Source of the DNA: Firmicutes bacterium UBA6648
GTDB taxonomy: Bacteria > Bacillota > Clostridia > Peptostreptococcales > Anaerovoracaceae
Reading direction: 5' to 3'
Assembly (NCBI GenBank): GCA_002455605.1
Contig: DKLE01000275.1
Location: 1 to 17,341, forward strand
DNA: 17,341 bases
The notes below the pieces were generated by a model. The model was not told the DNA's origin, made no database searches, and saw nothing but the letters and a program-made list of their open reading frames with translations. Within the stretch, counting starts at the first letter, position 1. Each line of letters starts with the position of its first letter. Below, piece after piece: positions 1 to 7,409 of the stretch. Position numbers and translations under genes: made by a program.

Positions 1-955
1 CTTTATCAAAGGTTTCCCTTTCGATAATGGGTTCGTGTGTATTTTCTACTGAAGACCATTCTTCCTCCGGTACAGCTATCTGCTTATGGATCTTATAGCT
101 GACGACCTTGGTTCTTCTCTGTACCATATCTCCCAAATACGTTCTGTTTTTAAGAATGTGATTGATAGTTACTGTACTCCAGTATCCCGAGCCGCTCTTA
201 TCATTTCTGGGGTTCCGATATTTGTATCCTTTATTCTGTTTATAGGTAGACGGGTTTGGTACCCCCAGCTCATTTAAATATAAAACAATCCCTCTTTTGC
301 TGTAGCCCTCATAAACATATAATCGAAAAATATCCTTAACTATAGCTGCTGCTTCTTCATCCACCAAAAATTTATATTTATCTTCCGGATTTCTGATGTA
401 TCCATAGGGCGGGAATCCTCCGAGAAATTCTCCGGCATCTGCCATGTGCTTAAAAGTACGTCTAATATCCATAGAGGTTTTTTGTGCATACCGGTCATTC
501 AGTACTCCTGTAATAGGGACTTCTAATCCATTTACTTTTTCTGGTTCTGTTAATGTATCGATCTTAGGATCTCCCAGTGTAATAAACCGTGTTCCATATA
601 AAGGGAAAAACTCTTCTAAAAAGTATCCTTGATCGGAATAGTTTCTAAATATTCTCGAGAGATTTTTGCAGATAATACAATTTACTTTACCGTTTTTTAT
701 ATCATTTATCATTCTCTGAAAATCTATTCTTTCATCATCTGTACCTGTCAGTCCGTCGTCTACATAAAAGTCTGCGATCGCATGTGGTTCAAGAAATTCT
801 CGGTTGACAAATTCCATCAACAGCTTTTTTTGATTGGATACACTTAAACTTTCATCGTTGCCGTCCGCTACGGAAAGTCTTACATAAAGAGCCAGCTTCC
901 AAACCAGTTTATTTCCTTTGACGTTTAATTCGTTCAATTTGTCACTGTACAGCAT
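1..955 (-). CDS. Large serine recombinase (partial, C-terminus beyond window)
   Basis: Translating the minus strand from ATG 955 gives 318 uninterrupted codons running off the window edge. The N-terminal resolvase domain is visible: LYVRLS (catalytic Ser) near residues 24-29, then DFYVDDGLTG, and the helix motif LSRIFRNYSDQGYFLE. It is followed by the recombinase domain with GGFPPYGYIR and GYWSTVTINHILKNRTYLGD, as in TnpX/TndX-type transposon recombinases of Clostridia. Such enzymes excise and integrate elements through a Ser-linked double-strand break at short att sites. The start is supported by AAAGGAGG at 961-968. The 78-aa gene upstream on the same strand is 62 bp away and probably co-transcribed. 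The zinc-ribbon and coiled-coil C-terminal part expected for a protein of 500+ residues is outside the window, so integrity of the full gene is unknown. Family assignment is very likely; the element type is inferred. Confidence 0.93.
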   Translation of the reverse strand, partial: MLYSDKLNELNVKGNKLVWKLALYVRLSVADGNDESLSVSNQKKLLMEFVNREFLEPHAIADFYVDDGLTGTDDERIDFQRMINDIKNGKVNCIICKNLSRIFRNYSDQGYFLEEFFPLYGTRFITLGDPKIDTLTEPEKVNGLEVPITGVLNDRYAQKTSMDIRRTFKHMADAGEFLGGFPPYGYIRNPEDKYKFLVDEEAAAIVKDIFRLYVYEGYSKRGIVLYLNELGVPNPSTYKQNKGYKYRNPRNDKSGSGYWSTVTINHILKNRTYLGDMVQRRTKVVSYKIHKQIAVPEEEWSSVENTHEPIIERETFDK

Positions 956-1017
956 TCCCCCTCCTTTCACCACAATAGCAAAATAGTAAAATTGTTATTC
1001 TCCTCGGGCCCACTTGC

Positions 1018-1254
1018 TTAAATTCCATTTAATCTGGAAAAAAATTTTAACATTAAATCCTTCAGCTCTTTTCCTTCCTGATTAAAGCTCACACGCACCA
1101 CGGTGGAACCGCATTGAAAGCAATATGGATTATGTATTTGTCCCAGATATTCCTTCATCCTCTTTTCTGCTTCTTTGCTGCTGTCTATATATACATTCCC
1201 GATATCATTTCCCACGCTGCCATCAAAGGTTTTAGATATATCCTCCTCAATCAT
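1018..1254 (-). CDS. Small recombinase-associated protein (DUF6870-like)
   Basis: A 78-aa protein whose centre reads QIHNPYCFQCGSTVVRVSF and whose C-terminus (EGKELKDLMLKFFSRL) looks helical. This QIxNPYxFxCGxxVVxVxF pattern resembles, from memory, the small DUF6870-type proteins found beside large serine recombinases in clostridial mobile elements; the exact family name should be checked. The two cysteines are spaced CxxC, so metal binding is possible but not shown. The start at 1254 is backed by a GAGG site about 7 nt upstream. It lies directly upstream of the recombinase gene on the same strand, which suggests an accessory or regulatory role for the element; no biochemical function is known to me. 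Confidence 0.75.
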   Translation of the reverse strand: MIEEDISKTFDGSVGNDIGNVYIDSSKEAEKRMKEYLGQIHNPYCFQCGSTVVRVSFNQEGKELKDLMLKFFSRLNGI

Positions 1255-1318
1255 TTCAATACCTCTACTTTCATTGCCTTGATAAGGTTATATGTATTCA
1301 CTCAGCGGCACATTTATA

Positions 1319-1353
1319 CCGGCAGGCTTTCCACCCTGCCGGCACTTCTTTTT
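1319..1353 (+). terminator. GC-rich hairpin, possible terminator
   Basis: CCGGCAGG (1319-1326) and CCTGCCGG (1335-1342) form a perfect 8-bp stem with an 8-nt loop. On the plus strand the hairpin is followed by CACTTCTTTTT, a weak T-tract, although no plus-strand gene precedes it. On the minus strand it falls about 60 bp after the DUF4489 stop codon and about 65 bp before the 78-aa gene, without a T-run. It may separate these two units, or mark the edge of the mobile element. Confidence 0.4.
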
Positions 1354-1404
1354 CATCTGAAACATAGCCGTTAGCCACAAAAAGATTTTTTCACACGTAT
1401 AGCT

Positions 1405-1953
1405 CTAGCGAGACGATACGATAACTAAGGCACTCAGGGTTCCGTTAATCGAGTACGTTATGGTCCCAAAATCAAAGTTAGAAATATTAATCAATTCCAA
1501 TACATAGGTACAGCAATCCTTACAATCCTCATTTTTAAATGGGAATTTAAATGCCAAAGTATGACTGGTCGTCAGTCCTCCGGTAGTATCTGCAATAGAA
1601 AAATTAACCGTAGATACAGGCTGACGTGTTCTCATATCACTGCAGATTCTGTACAGCGTAAAGGTTAAAGTTGAAATTGCCGCAACAGTAGTCGTTACAT
1701 TTAGGATACCCGTGAAATCTATGACAACAGTTTTTACCTCTTCACAAGCCGTGTCAACTGTAATACTCCCAATGGGCTGATTCAAAGCTTGAAGTGTTGC
1801 AGCCTCTGCAAAAGTAACGTCAATCGGCCCTAAATTTCCATATCGGCTTTCAAAAATCACTTTATTCCCAAAAGGGTGCTGGCATTTACAATCTCGATCT
1901 TGTTTACAATTACAAAGCTCTCCATGCAAAGGATATTTAGAATTTGAATCCAT
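1405..1953 (-). CDS. DUF4489 family protein, possible spore/surface protein
   Basis: A 182-aa protein. After a Cys-rich N-terminus (CNCKQDRDCKC at about residues 12-22) it has the pattern I recognise as DUF4489: IGSITVDTAC, a beta-rich stretch ending in LTFTLYRICSDM, then CKDCCTYVLELI and a final NGTLSALVIV. The family is common in Clostridia and has no established function; its Thr/Ile-rich beta strands and Cys pairs resemble coat or exosporium proteins, which fits the collagen-like neighbour. The frame stays open upstream to 2118, but the start at 1953 is chosen because AAAGGAGG (1961-1968) sits 7 nt before it and the DUF4489 homology begins after it. It is divergent from the collagen-like gene. 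Assignment to the family is good; the spore role is inference. Confidence 0.82.
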   Translation of the reverse strand: MDSNSKYPLHGELCNCKQDRDCKCQHPFGNKVIFESRYGNLGPIDVTFAEAATLQALNQPIGSITVDTACEEVKTVVIDFTGILNVTTTVAAISTLTFTLYRICSDMRTRQPVSTVNFSIADTTGGLTTSHTLAFKFPFKNEDCKDCCTYVLELINISNFDFGTITYSINGTLSALVIVSSR

Positions 1954-2154
1954 AAATATGCCTCCTTTATATAATGTGATCACGTAAAACAATACAATCT
2001 GCAGAAAAAATCTTGCCCGCAGATTAAAATAGATACAAGTCTTACTATTATCTATTTTATGTTCAACAATTTCGATCAATTCATTATATGATACATATAA
2101 TATTTTGTTGTCTCTCACTACTCACACTCACCTTCCATGCAATTCTCAGATGAC

Positions 2155-2182
2155 ACCCGTGCCTGTTTTTTTTCATATTATA
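2155..2182 (+). promoter_or_regulatory. Candidate SigK promoter of the collagen-like gene
   Basis: CACC (AC at 2155-2156) is followed after 17 nt by CATATTATA at 2174-2182. This matches the late mother-cell SigK pattern (mACm, 16-17 nt, CATANNNTA) known from Bacillus. Transcription would start near 2190, some 45 bp before the start codon. The 5' leader holds a 7-bp inverted repeat (ACCGGAA 2187-2193, TTCCGGT 2208-2214) just before the ribosome binding site. Direct match to consensus; activity is inferred. Confidence 0.55.
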
Positions 2183-2235
2183 CAATACCGGAAAACCATA
2201 TAATCAATTCCGGTTTAAAATCAGGAGGATTAGAA

Positions 2236-3318
2236 ATGAACACTATATCTTTACTAATAGAACGCATCGCTTCCGGCATTGTAGATGTGGAAAGCAATGT
2301 AATATTTGATACGACTGTGTTATCTTCCGGTAACATCAGCTACGATAGTATCACAGGCGTCATAACCCTTAATGAAACCGGACGATATGTTTTTAATTGG
2401 TGGGTAACAACTCAACTGTCTACGTCTTCAAACGGTATTGTTTTTGCTTTGTCTTCTTCCAATGATTCTCAAGTGGGCAACTCTCCCATTAGAACAGGAG
2501 AAGTTGTGGGGTTTGGTATCATTGAGGTAGAATCTGCACCGTTAACTGTTTCTTTGGTTAACGAGAGCACAAGCTCAGTCACCTATGGATTGAATGTCCC
2601 TGTCAAAGCAGCGCTCATGGTTGTCCATGACGAGCCTGGATTAATTGGTCCTACAGGGCCCACCGGACCGACTGGTGACACCGGACCCACTGGACCGACG
2701 GGCGCAACGGGTGACACCGGACCCACTGGACCGACGGGCGCTGCAGGTACAATGGCGGACAGCACGGGATGTTTTGCCACCAGGCAGCTGGCTAATCTGC
2801 TGGCCCAGATAGCGGTCCTGTATCCCTCCACTACCATGACCTTGTTTGTGGATCAGTTGGCTACACTGTCGGGAGTAGCCATTGGCGTATATACTGCTCC
2901 CAGTGCCGGTGAGCCGGCACTGTTAATCATACAGAGCGGATCGGATTACGGATATGTATCATTAAGCAGAATTGCCGCGATATATCTTGGCGCGGGTTCA
3001 GTATATGACCCAAGTATCACTTATCTGACACCCCCAAGTCCCTACTCCCCAGGCTGTGATACGGACTATATCCTTGCTGTACAGTCATCTATGTCGGTAG
3101 GGGATCAGATTTCCTTTGGTGCCGCAACAAACACCACCGGAAGTGGTGAGGTGTATATCAATGAGCCGGGCATAATGGTGCTCAGTGACGGCTTGGGGAA
3201 TACCCCCATATTTTTATTCACCCCGCAGATAAGGTATATGGTCAAGGATTCATTACCATGGGTCAGAATGTCTGGCGAAAGGAAAACAACTAAAAAGGTT
3301 ACGATCCAAAACGGCTAA
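2236..3318 (+). CDS. Collagen-like exosporium/spore-surface protein
   Basis: A 360-aa protein in three parts. Residues 1-135 form a beta-rich, C1q/BclA-like region (GNISYDSITGVITLNETG, YVFNWWV). Residues about 135-170 are collagen-type triplets, mostly GPT, GDT and GAT. Residues 171-360 form a second globular region with QLANLLAQI, SLSRIAAIYLG, VYDPSITYLTPP and GCDTD, which resembles C-terminal domains of other clostridial collagen-like proteins. Thr in the triplets would be a glycosylation site in BclA-type proteins. There is no signal peptide, as usual for proteins loaded on the spore from the mother cell. The start at 2236 is chosen over the earlier in-frame ATG at 2137 because AGGAGG (2223-2228) lies 7 nt before it and a SigK-like promoter lies between the two. 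A terminator follows at 3448. Placing the collagen segment in the middle, behind a C1q-like part, is unlike BclA. Confidence 0.85.
   Translation: MNTISLLIERIASGIVDVESNVIFDTTVLSSGNISYDSITGVITLNETGRYVFNWWVTTQLSTSSNGIVFALSSSNDSQVGNSPIRTGEVVGFGIIEVESAPLTVSLVNESTSSVTYGLNVPVKAALMVVHDEPGLIGPTGPTGPTGDTGPTGPTGATGDTGPTGPTGAAGTMADSTGCFATRQLANLLAQIAVLYPSTTMTLFVDQLATLSGVAIGVYTAPSAGEPALLIIQSGSDYGYVSLSRIAAIYLGAGSVYDPSITYLTPPSPYSPGCDTDYILAVQSSMSVGDQISFGAATNTTGSGEVYINEPGIMVLSDGLGNTPIFLFTPQIRYMVKDSLPWVRMSGERKTTKKVTIQNG
2674..2741 (+). repeat. Direct repeat inside the collagen segment
   Basis: A 32-bp sequence beginning GGTGACACCGG is repeated exactly at 2674-2705 and 2710-2741, with a 36-bp period. Each unit encodes four collagen triplets (GDT GPT GPT GAT/GAA). 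Exact identity at the DNA level suggests recent duplication and a length that can vary between strains. Confidence 0.9.
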
Positions 3319-3447
3319 GCTTAATTAAACCATCGTATGGTGAATTGGAACTCTAACAGGGCCGCCGTATGATCCATTAGCAGATTTAGCAGCAAACAAT
3401 AAGTTCAGGCTACTATAAGCGATCAGCGGTAGAACATTAGAACAATA

Positions 3448-3490
3448 AAACCACCTTATCTGCAACACGCAGATAAGATGGTTTGTTCTT
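3448..3490. terminator. Bidirectional terminator between convergent genes
   Basis: A 16-bp stem with one mismatch (3448-3463 and 3469-3484; core CTTATCTGC/GCAGATAAG) encloses a 5-nt loop. The A-rich left and T-rich right flanks (AAACCA, TGGTTTG TTC) allow it to serve both the collagen-like gene and the sulfotransferase-like gene. The preceding stretch 3319-3447 has no supported gene. Confidence 0.8.
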
Positions 3491-3534
3491 TCATAATCCT
3501 TTTCTGATTAAATGAGACCGAACTTCACTTAGTT

Positions 3535-5031
3535 TTATCCTACACAAACAATATACGATGCGCCAATGATCTGGCCGTTGAAATCTAATGCATTCACTCG
3601 GAAATAAGGCCCCATGAAATTGACTTTAATTTTAGTCTCAAATCCTTCCCGAGGAACACCATTAACAACTACTAATAAATCGTCGCAAGTGAAGCCGGCT
3701 AATACTTGCCAGGCGGCAGTCTCTGTTGAGCCATTCCAAGAAGCATACACTATTACTTCTTGGCACATCACTTTGACTTCAATCTCAGGCGGATCAAGCG
3801 GCATTCCTACCCATTTATTTTTAAAGGCCCTATACGAAAGATTTTCTTTAGGGAATTGCATATCATATATCAAATTTACTGATGGCTCATTTGCGGTATT
3901 ACCGGCATTTTCAAATTCGGAAACATATGATTCTTGCCCCCAACCGATAAATTGATTTCCATTATCTAATTTTTGCACATTACCCTGACTCGGGACATAT
4001 AACAACGGATCATGGTAATACGTTCGATCTGCATATGCAGTCATTGTTGGAAAATCCAACTGAAGAATCAAGCCCCTTGCCGGACCCTCAGGCGGCGAAC
4101 TGGAAGAACCACAGCAAGCGTCATCAAACAGGCTAATTCTGTTCCCAGATCTATAACGTGCATCATGCTGCCATGAAAACTGAGCACATGGTTCTAAAAT
4201 AAAGTCACTCTGATTTCCGCCGAGCTGCCATATTATCTCTCCATTGGTTTTATCTATATTATAAATGGCCCACATATTACGCATACTAACTAAGAGAGTA
4301 TTATCCGGACCTTCTTCAACTGAATTGACATGAAAACAATCCCAAATATTATTGGAGCTTGATGCAGATGAAGCCGGCAACATAGACTCTTCCGGGTCAA
4401 CATGAGCCAGTACACTCCAGCAGAAAATCAACTCACCAGTTATAAGATCCACTTCTTGAATGGAGTAATTATCAAAATATCCATCCTGTGGTCCACCATA
4501 CGGTGTCAAATCTGCCGGAACCTGTTTTACAGCGGTAAACAATGCTGTATTTTTTCTGGTAAGAATAAATTCATGAACATCTGCCGTAAATCCTTTTCTT
4601 GCTTTAATTTTTTTTATAACGGTATAATGCTGATCCATGATTTGAAAATAAGCTCCCGGCTCAGGATCTCCTGCAGGCAGATCAGGGTTTGACGACTGAG
4701 TGCCCGAAATCGTCCCTTCCCACATTGTTAAAACCGGTTTGCCTCTAAAAAACTGCATTCTAAAATCCGTATTTTGTATATACCTGCTCGGAAGCGGTCT
4801 AAACCACACTGGATTCCCATCCTGATCCATAATTAGCGATCCAGTCTGCCCGATCATAGCTGCTTCATATGAAGTATATGGTGCAACAAATATTAACCCG
4901 GGTGCGGTTCCTGGTTTATTTATATTTATAGAGACCTTCATAGGGTGGAGACAAGGGGCTGAAGCAAAACTCCATACCTGTGGTTTCTTAAATATTTTAT
5001 GTGATAGTTTTCTGGATTTGATGTTATACAT
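3535..5031 (-). CDS. Arylsulfotransferase (ASST)-like enzyme
   Basis: A 498-aa protein of the arylsulfotransferase type (Arylsulfotransferase_2-like). Visible motifs are DVHEF (about 151-155), FHVNS (233-237), a blade ending in NGEIIWQLGG, WQHDAR (287-292) and ISLFDDA. These supply three conserved histidines and an arginine comparable to those used by the E. coli enzyme, which moves sulfate from a phenolic sulfate donor to a phenol without PAPS through a sulfo-histidine. The last 90 residues form a separate Ig-like beta domain (WNGSTETAAWQVLAG). No signal peptide is visible, unlike periplasmic ASST, so it may act in the mother cell or on the forespore. ATG 5031 is preferred to ATG 5043: the AGGAG site touches 5043 directly, while 5031 lies 12 nt away, and the BBE gene upstream starts with the same Met-Tyr-Asn. 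Family assignment is firm; substrate unknown. Confidence 0.86.
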   Translation of the reverse strand: MYNIKSRKLSHKIFKKPQVWSFASAPCLHPMKVSININKPGTAPGLIFVAPYTSYEAAMIGQTGSLIMDQDGNPVWFRPLPSRYIQNTDFRMQFFRGKPVLTMWEGTISGTQSSNPDLPAGDPEPGAYFQIMDQHYTVIKKIKARKGFTADVHEFILTRKNTALFTAVKQVPADLTPYGGPQDGYFDNYSIQEVDLITGELIFCWSVLAHVDPEESMLPASSASSSNNIWDCFHVNSVEEGPDNTLLVSMRNMWAIYNIDKTNGEIIWQLGGNQSDFILEPCAQFSWQHDARYRSGNRISLFDDACCGSSSSPPEGPARGLILQLDFPTMTAYADRTYYHDPLLYVPSQGNVQKLDNGNQFIGWGQESYVSEFENAGNTANEPSVNLIYDMQFPKENLSYRAFKNKWVGMPLDPPEIEVKVMCQEVIVYASWNGSTETAAWQVLAGFTCDDLLVVVNGVPREGFETKIKVNFMGPYFRVNALDFNGQIIGASYIVCVG

Positions 5032-5091
5032 TATTAATGTCATCTCCTATTAATTTTTTAAATTTCTCCCTAATATTTTCTATACTGTAAA

Positions 5092-5112
5092 GGGCCGTTT
5101 ATCTATCGGCCC
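5092..5112 (-). terminator. Weak intergenic hairpin between BBE oxidase and sulfotransferase genes
   Basis: GGGCCG (5092-5097) pairs with CGGCCC (5107-5112) across a 9-nt loop. On the minus strand it is followed by TTTACAG, a very short T-run, so it probably gives partial termination or protects the mRNA end, letting some transcript read from the BBE gene into the sulfotransferase gene. Confidence 0.5.
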
Positions 5113-5150
5113 CCTTATCATTGCTATAAATTAACGAAATTTATTCTATA

Positions 5151-6623
5151 TCATCTATTTCTCTTTGAAACATATCGAAACCCTCTGCACCTTACATCGC
5201 TTGTTTGATGCATGATTTTTTCTTTGCATAGTTCCGGCAAATATGGCGCAACTGCAATAGGATATCCATAGCTGCATTTTCCTTTGATACCTTGCGGAAA
5301 AGTAAAAACATTGAATGGATCATATTGTTTCTTAATTTTTTTCAGCAGCTTAACATGCCCTCCATAATACTCTTTTAAATAGTCTGGGAGCTTTTTATAA
5401 GGGAAGTTAACATAGGAACCTGTAGTCACAGACTCCAGATATGGTGTTCGGCAACTGATCCATTTTCGGTTGTCTTCTGCATACCTGGATTCTTCCCATA
5501 CCGTCTCTAACCAAATAATATAGCTTGCTTTTCGATAAAAAAAAGCGGTATCATTTGTTTTTACTTTTGATACTTTACCACCTAGTGCATACATGGATAA
5601 CCCTGCAAAGACAGAACCTTTTGCCCGATTTTTAATTAATTCAACGAGTTCTGATATTTCATCAGAATTAAAATCTTTTAAAACAAAACGGCTTACTGAT
5701 TGAAATTTTTCTGAGGAAGGGTATACACTTCCAATGATAGTTACTGCCTCTAGAAAAGTAAGATATTCAAAATTGTATCTGGTCTTTTGAAACCGCAAAA
5801 AATCAGCAACAATTTTTTTCGCTTCTTTTGGCTCTCCGTAGAATATCCCTCTCACCAACATTGACAGGCCATCATTGACAGAATTGTAGATTCTGGATAT
5901 TAAGGTCACCCTGCTGTCAGCTGTTTTCAGCCATTTTTGCCAAACATACAGAAACCGTTTCTGCTCCTGAGAATTAACATGCAGATAATCAATTTCTATC
6001 AAAGTAACTTTACTGATTTTCGGAGGAAGCTTAAAAAGCATAGATACTATAACCCCGAAATTCCCTCCCCCTGCTCCCCGGCATGCCCAGAAAAGATCCG
6101 AATTAACAATACGGTTAGCCTTTATAATCTCGCCTTTATAATTCACCATTTCAATCTCTTCCAGGCTGTCACATCCAAGACCTAAAATGCGGCAGGAAAG
6201 GCCCCAGCCGCCTCCCAGTACATATCCGCTCACTCCAACAGTAGGACAAGTTCCTCCTGGAAACGGATATCCTCTCGAGCCAACAAACCGGTATACCTGT
6301 CTGTTGGTTACGCCGCTCTCAGCATATAATCGGTTTTTGCATTCATTTATTTTTAATCTATTTAATCTGCTGATATCAATTACCAAAGTACAATCTCCGT
6401 TTGAATATCCTTCATAATTATGTCCGCCGCTTCGTATACGAATGGGAACACCATGTTTTCTGGACCAAACCACAGCATTTACTACATCATGTTTGGTTTC
6501 ACAATATACGATTATTAAAGGATATTGCTGTACTGCTCTGTTATAGCCCTGTCTCGCTTCATTATATATAGGTCCAAATGGTGTAACGATGTGTCCTGTC
6601 AACCCTTGTAAAAAATTGTACAT
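5151..6623 (-). CDS. Berberine-bridge-type FAD oxidoreductase (CotQ/YvdP-like)
   Basis: A 490-aa flavoprotein. The FAD_binding_4 domain shows RSGGHNYEGYS with His68 and GGTCPTVGVSGYVLGGGWG with Cys126, the two residues that attach FAD at two points in BBE enzymes. The C-terminal BBE motif is YYGGHVKLLKKIKKQYDPFNVFTFPQGI-like, with NVFTFPQGI intact. Such enzymes oxidise alcohols, sugars or phenolic alkaloids with O2. B. subtilis CotQ (YvdP) of this family is a spore-coat protein, and the neighbouring collagen-like and sulfotransferase genes suggest the same location here. The start at 6623 is chosen because GGAGAG lies 8 nt before it; the frame continues 16 codons upstream without a site. A SigK-like promoter lies at 6686-6713. 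Family assignment is firm; coat location is inference. Confidence 0.9.
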   Translation of the reverse strand: MYNFLQGLTGHIVTPFGPIYNEARQGYNRAVQQYPLIIVYCETKHDVVNAVVWSRKHGVPIRIRSGGHNYEGYSNGDCTLVIDISRLNRLKINECKNRLYAESGVTNRQVYRFVGSRGYPFPGGTCPTVGVSGYVLGGGWGLSCRILGLGCDSLEEIEMVNYKGEIIKANRIVNSDLFWACRGAGGGNFGVIVSMLFKLPPKISKVTLIEIDYLHVNSQEQKRFLYVWQKWLKTADSRVTLISRIYNSVNDGLSMLVRGIFYGEPKEAKKIVADFLRFQKTRYNFEYLTFLEAVTIIGSVYPSSEKFQSVSRFVLKDFNSDEISELVELIKNRAKGSVFAGLSMYALGGKVSKVKTNDTAFFYRKASYIIWLETVWEESRYAEDNRKWISCRTPYLESVTTGSYVNFPYKKLPDYLKEYYGGHVKLLKKIKKQYDPFNVFTFPQGIKGKCSYGYPIAVAPYLPELCKEKIMHQTSDVRCRGFRYVSKRNR

Positions 6624-6685
6624 AATCAGCACTCTCCATATCCAACACGCTCTATACCAAAATGCGTTCACAATTGAACTTATTT

Positions 6686-6713
6686 TATTTTATGCAGATG
6701 CGATCTTTTCTGT
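6686..6713 (-). promoter_or_regulatory. Candidate SigK promoter of the BBE oxidase gene
   Basis: On the minus strand AACA (AC at 6712-6713) is followed after 17 nt by CATAAAATA (6686-6694), a full match to the SigK pattern mACm-N16/17-CATANNNTA. Spacer length is the same as in the promoter at 2155-2182. It lies about 60 bp before the chosen start codon. Activity is inferred. Confidence 0.55.
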
Positions 6714-6803
6714 TAAGACCTATCGTCTGCAAAACGCTTTGGTATGCCTATTGTGACAGGCATTCAAGGAACTGACAGCTTGTCCAAAATTTTTATATGT
6801 ACA

Positions 6804-7331
6804 TTATTGTCTTAATGAATACGGTCCTGTAGATCCTGTGCATTCAATAAAAACATCCCCCTCTATAGTTTGCACTTCCATATTTTTTTGCCCAAGCCCA
6901 GTTCCATTTGTAACGATGAGACTTTTTATATATTTTTTTGGTTTCTCTTCTGGCAATTCAGCCATTTCGGTTACTACATCTATAACCCTTGTCATGATAT
7001 GTATTTCAACACCAATATCCTTCAGCAGTCTTCTAACCTGAGGTTCCACTTTCATGACATCATACAGACTGGCATGTTTATGGCCCGGAAAATCAACATT
7101 TCTATGTCTGGAGCAACTGTCCGTTATCTGAAACAGCTCCGATGCACCTAATGCAATATTTTCTTCAGCCGCAGTAAACCTCCCGTTATTACGCATAATT
7201 CCGCCCACATTACCTAGGCCTAAAAGTAAATCAGTCTTTTCAATCAGTACTACCGAGGCTCCTGCTTTACGCGCGGCTACAGCCGCCGCACAGCCTGACC
7301 AACCGCCGCCGATTACTACAACTCTATACAT
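6804..7331 (-). pseudogene. FAD-dependent oxidoreductase, truncated after N-terminal domain
   Basis: A 175-aa reading frame that starts as a normal FAD_oxidored-type flavoprotein: VVVIGGGWSGCAAAVAARKAG (dinucleotide fold, residues 4-24), IEKTDLLLGLGNVGG, a middle with RRLLKDIGVEIHIMTRV, and VFIECTGSTGP at 160-170. Members of the family usually run to 400-600 residues, with a substrate domain after the ECTGSTG strand. Here a stop follows four codons later, and I see no continuation in any minus-strand frame before the BBE gene. This suggests loss of the C-terminal part by deletion or rearrangement, so it is probably non-functional. GAGGAGG lies 7 nt before the start. It is 78 bp downstream of the ABC importer genes and probably once belonged to that operon, where it might have reduced or processed the imported compound. 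Confidence 0.75.
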
Positions 7332-7409
7332 AAAAAAACCTCCTCTGAGTCAAATCTCCACATATAAAGATATTCCAGTCAAAAGAGGGTTATGAATTTT
7401 ATCAAAAGG

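Noticed and set aside
86..847. Three plus-strand reading frames of 62-72 codons
   Set aside because: They are antisense to the serine recombinase, which has clear motifs on the minus strand.
2053..2061. CATAAAATA on the minus strand as SigK -10 for the DUF4489 gene
   Set aside because: No AC is found 16-17 nt upstream, so the promoter is not supported, unlike the two reported ones.
2094..2102. CATATAATA on the plus strand as a second SigK -10 for the collagen-like gene
   Set aside because: The -35 AC is missing at the required distance; the site at 2174 fits better.
1954..2118. N-terminal extension of the DUF4489 gene to ATG 2118
   Set aside because: The added residues have no family likeness and the AAAGGAGG site belongs to ATG 1953.
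2137..2235. Upstream extension of the collagen-like gene to ATG 2137
   Set aside because: The candidate SigK promoter lies inside this stretch, there is no ribosome binding site at 2137, and the strong AGGAGG belongs to ATG 2236.
2583..2837. Minus-strand reading frame with GPVGPVSPV repeats
   Set aside because: It is the antisense mirror of the collagen triplets and has no ribosome binding site.
3319..3447. Short open stretches on both strands between the convergent genes
   Set aside because: The minus-strand frame (about 35 codons, with SANGSYGGPVRVPI) lacks a start codon and I recognise no family; a gene relic is possible but not supported.
6744..6763. Hairpin ATGCCT / AGGCAT as terminator of the truncated FAD gene
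   Set aside because: Only 6 bp and no T-run on the minus strand; too weak to call.
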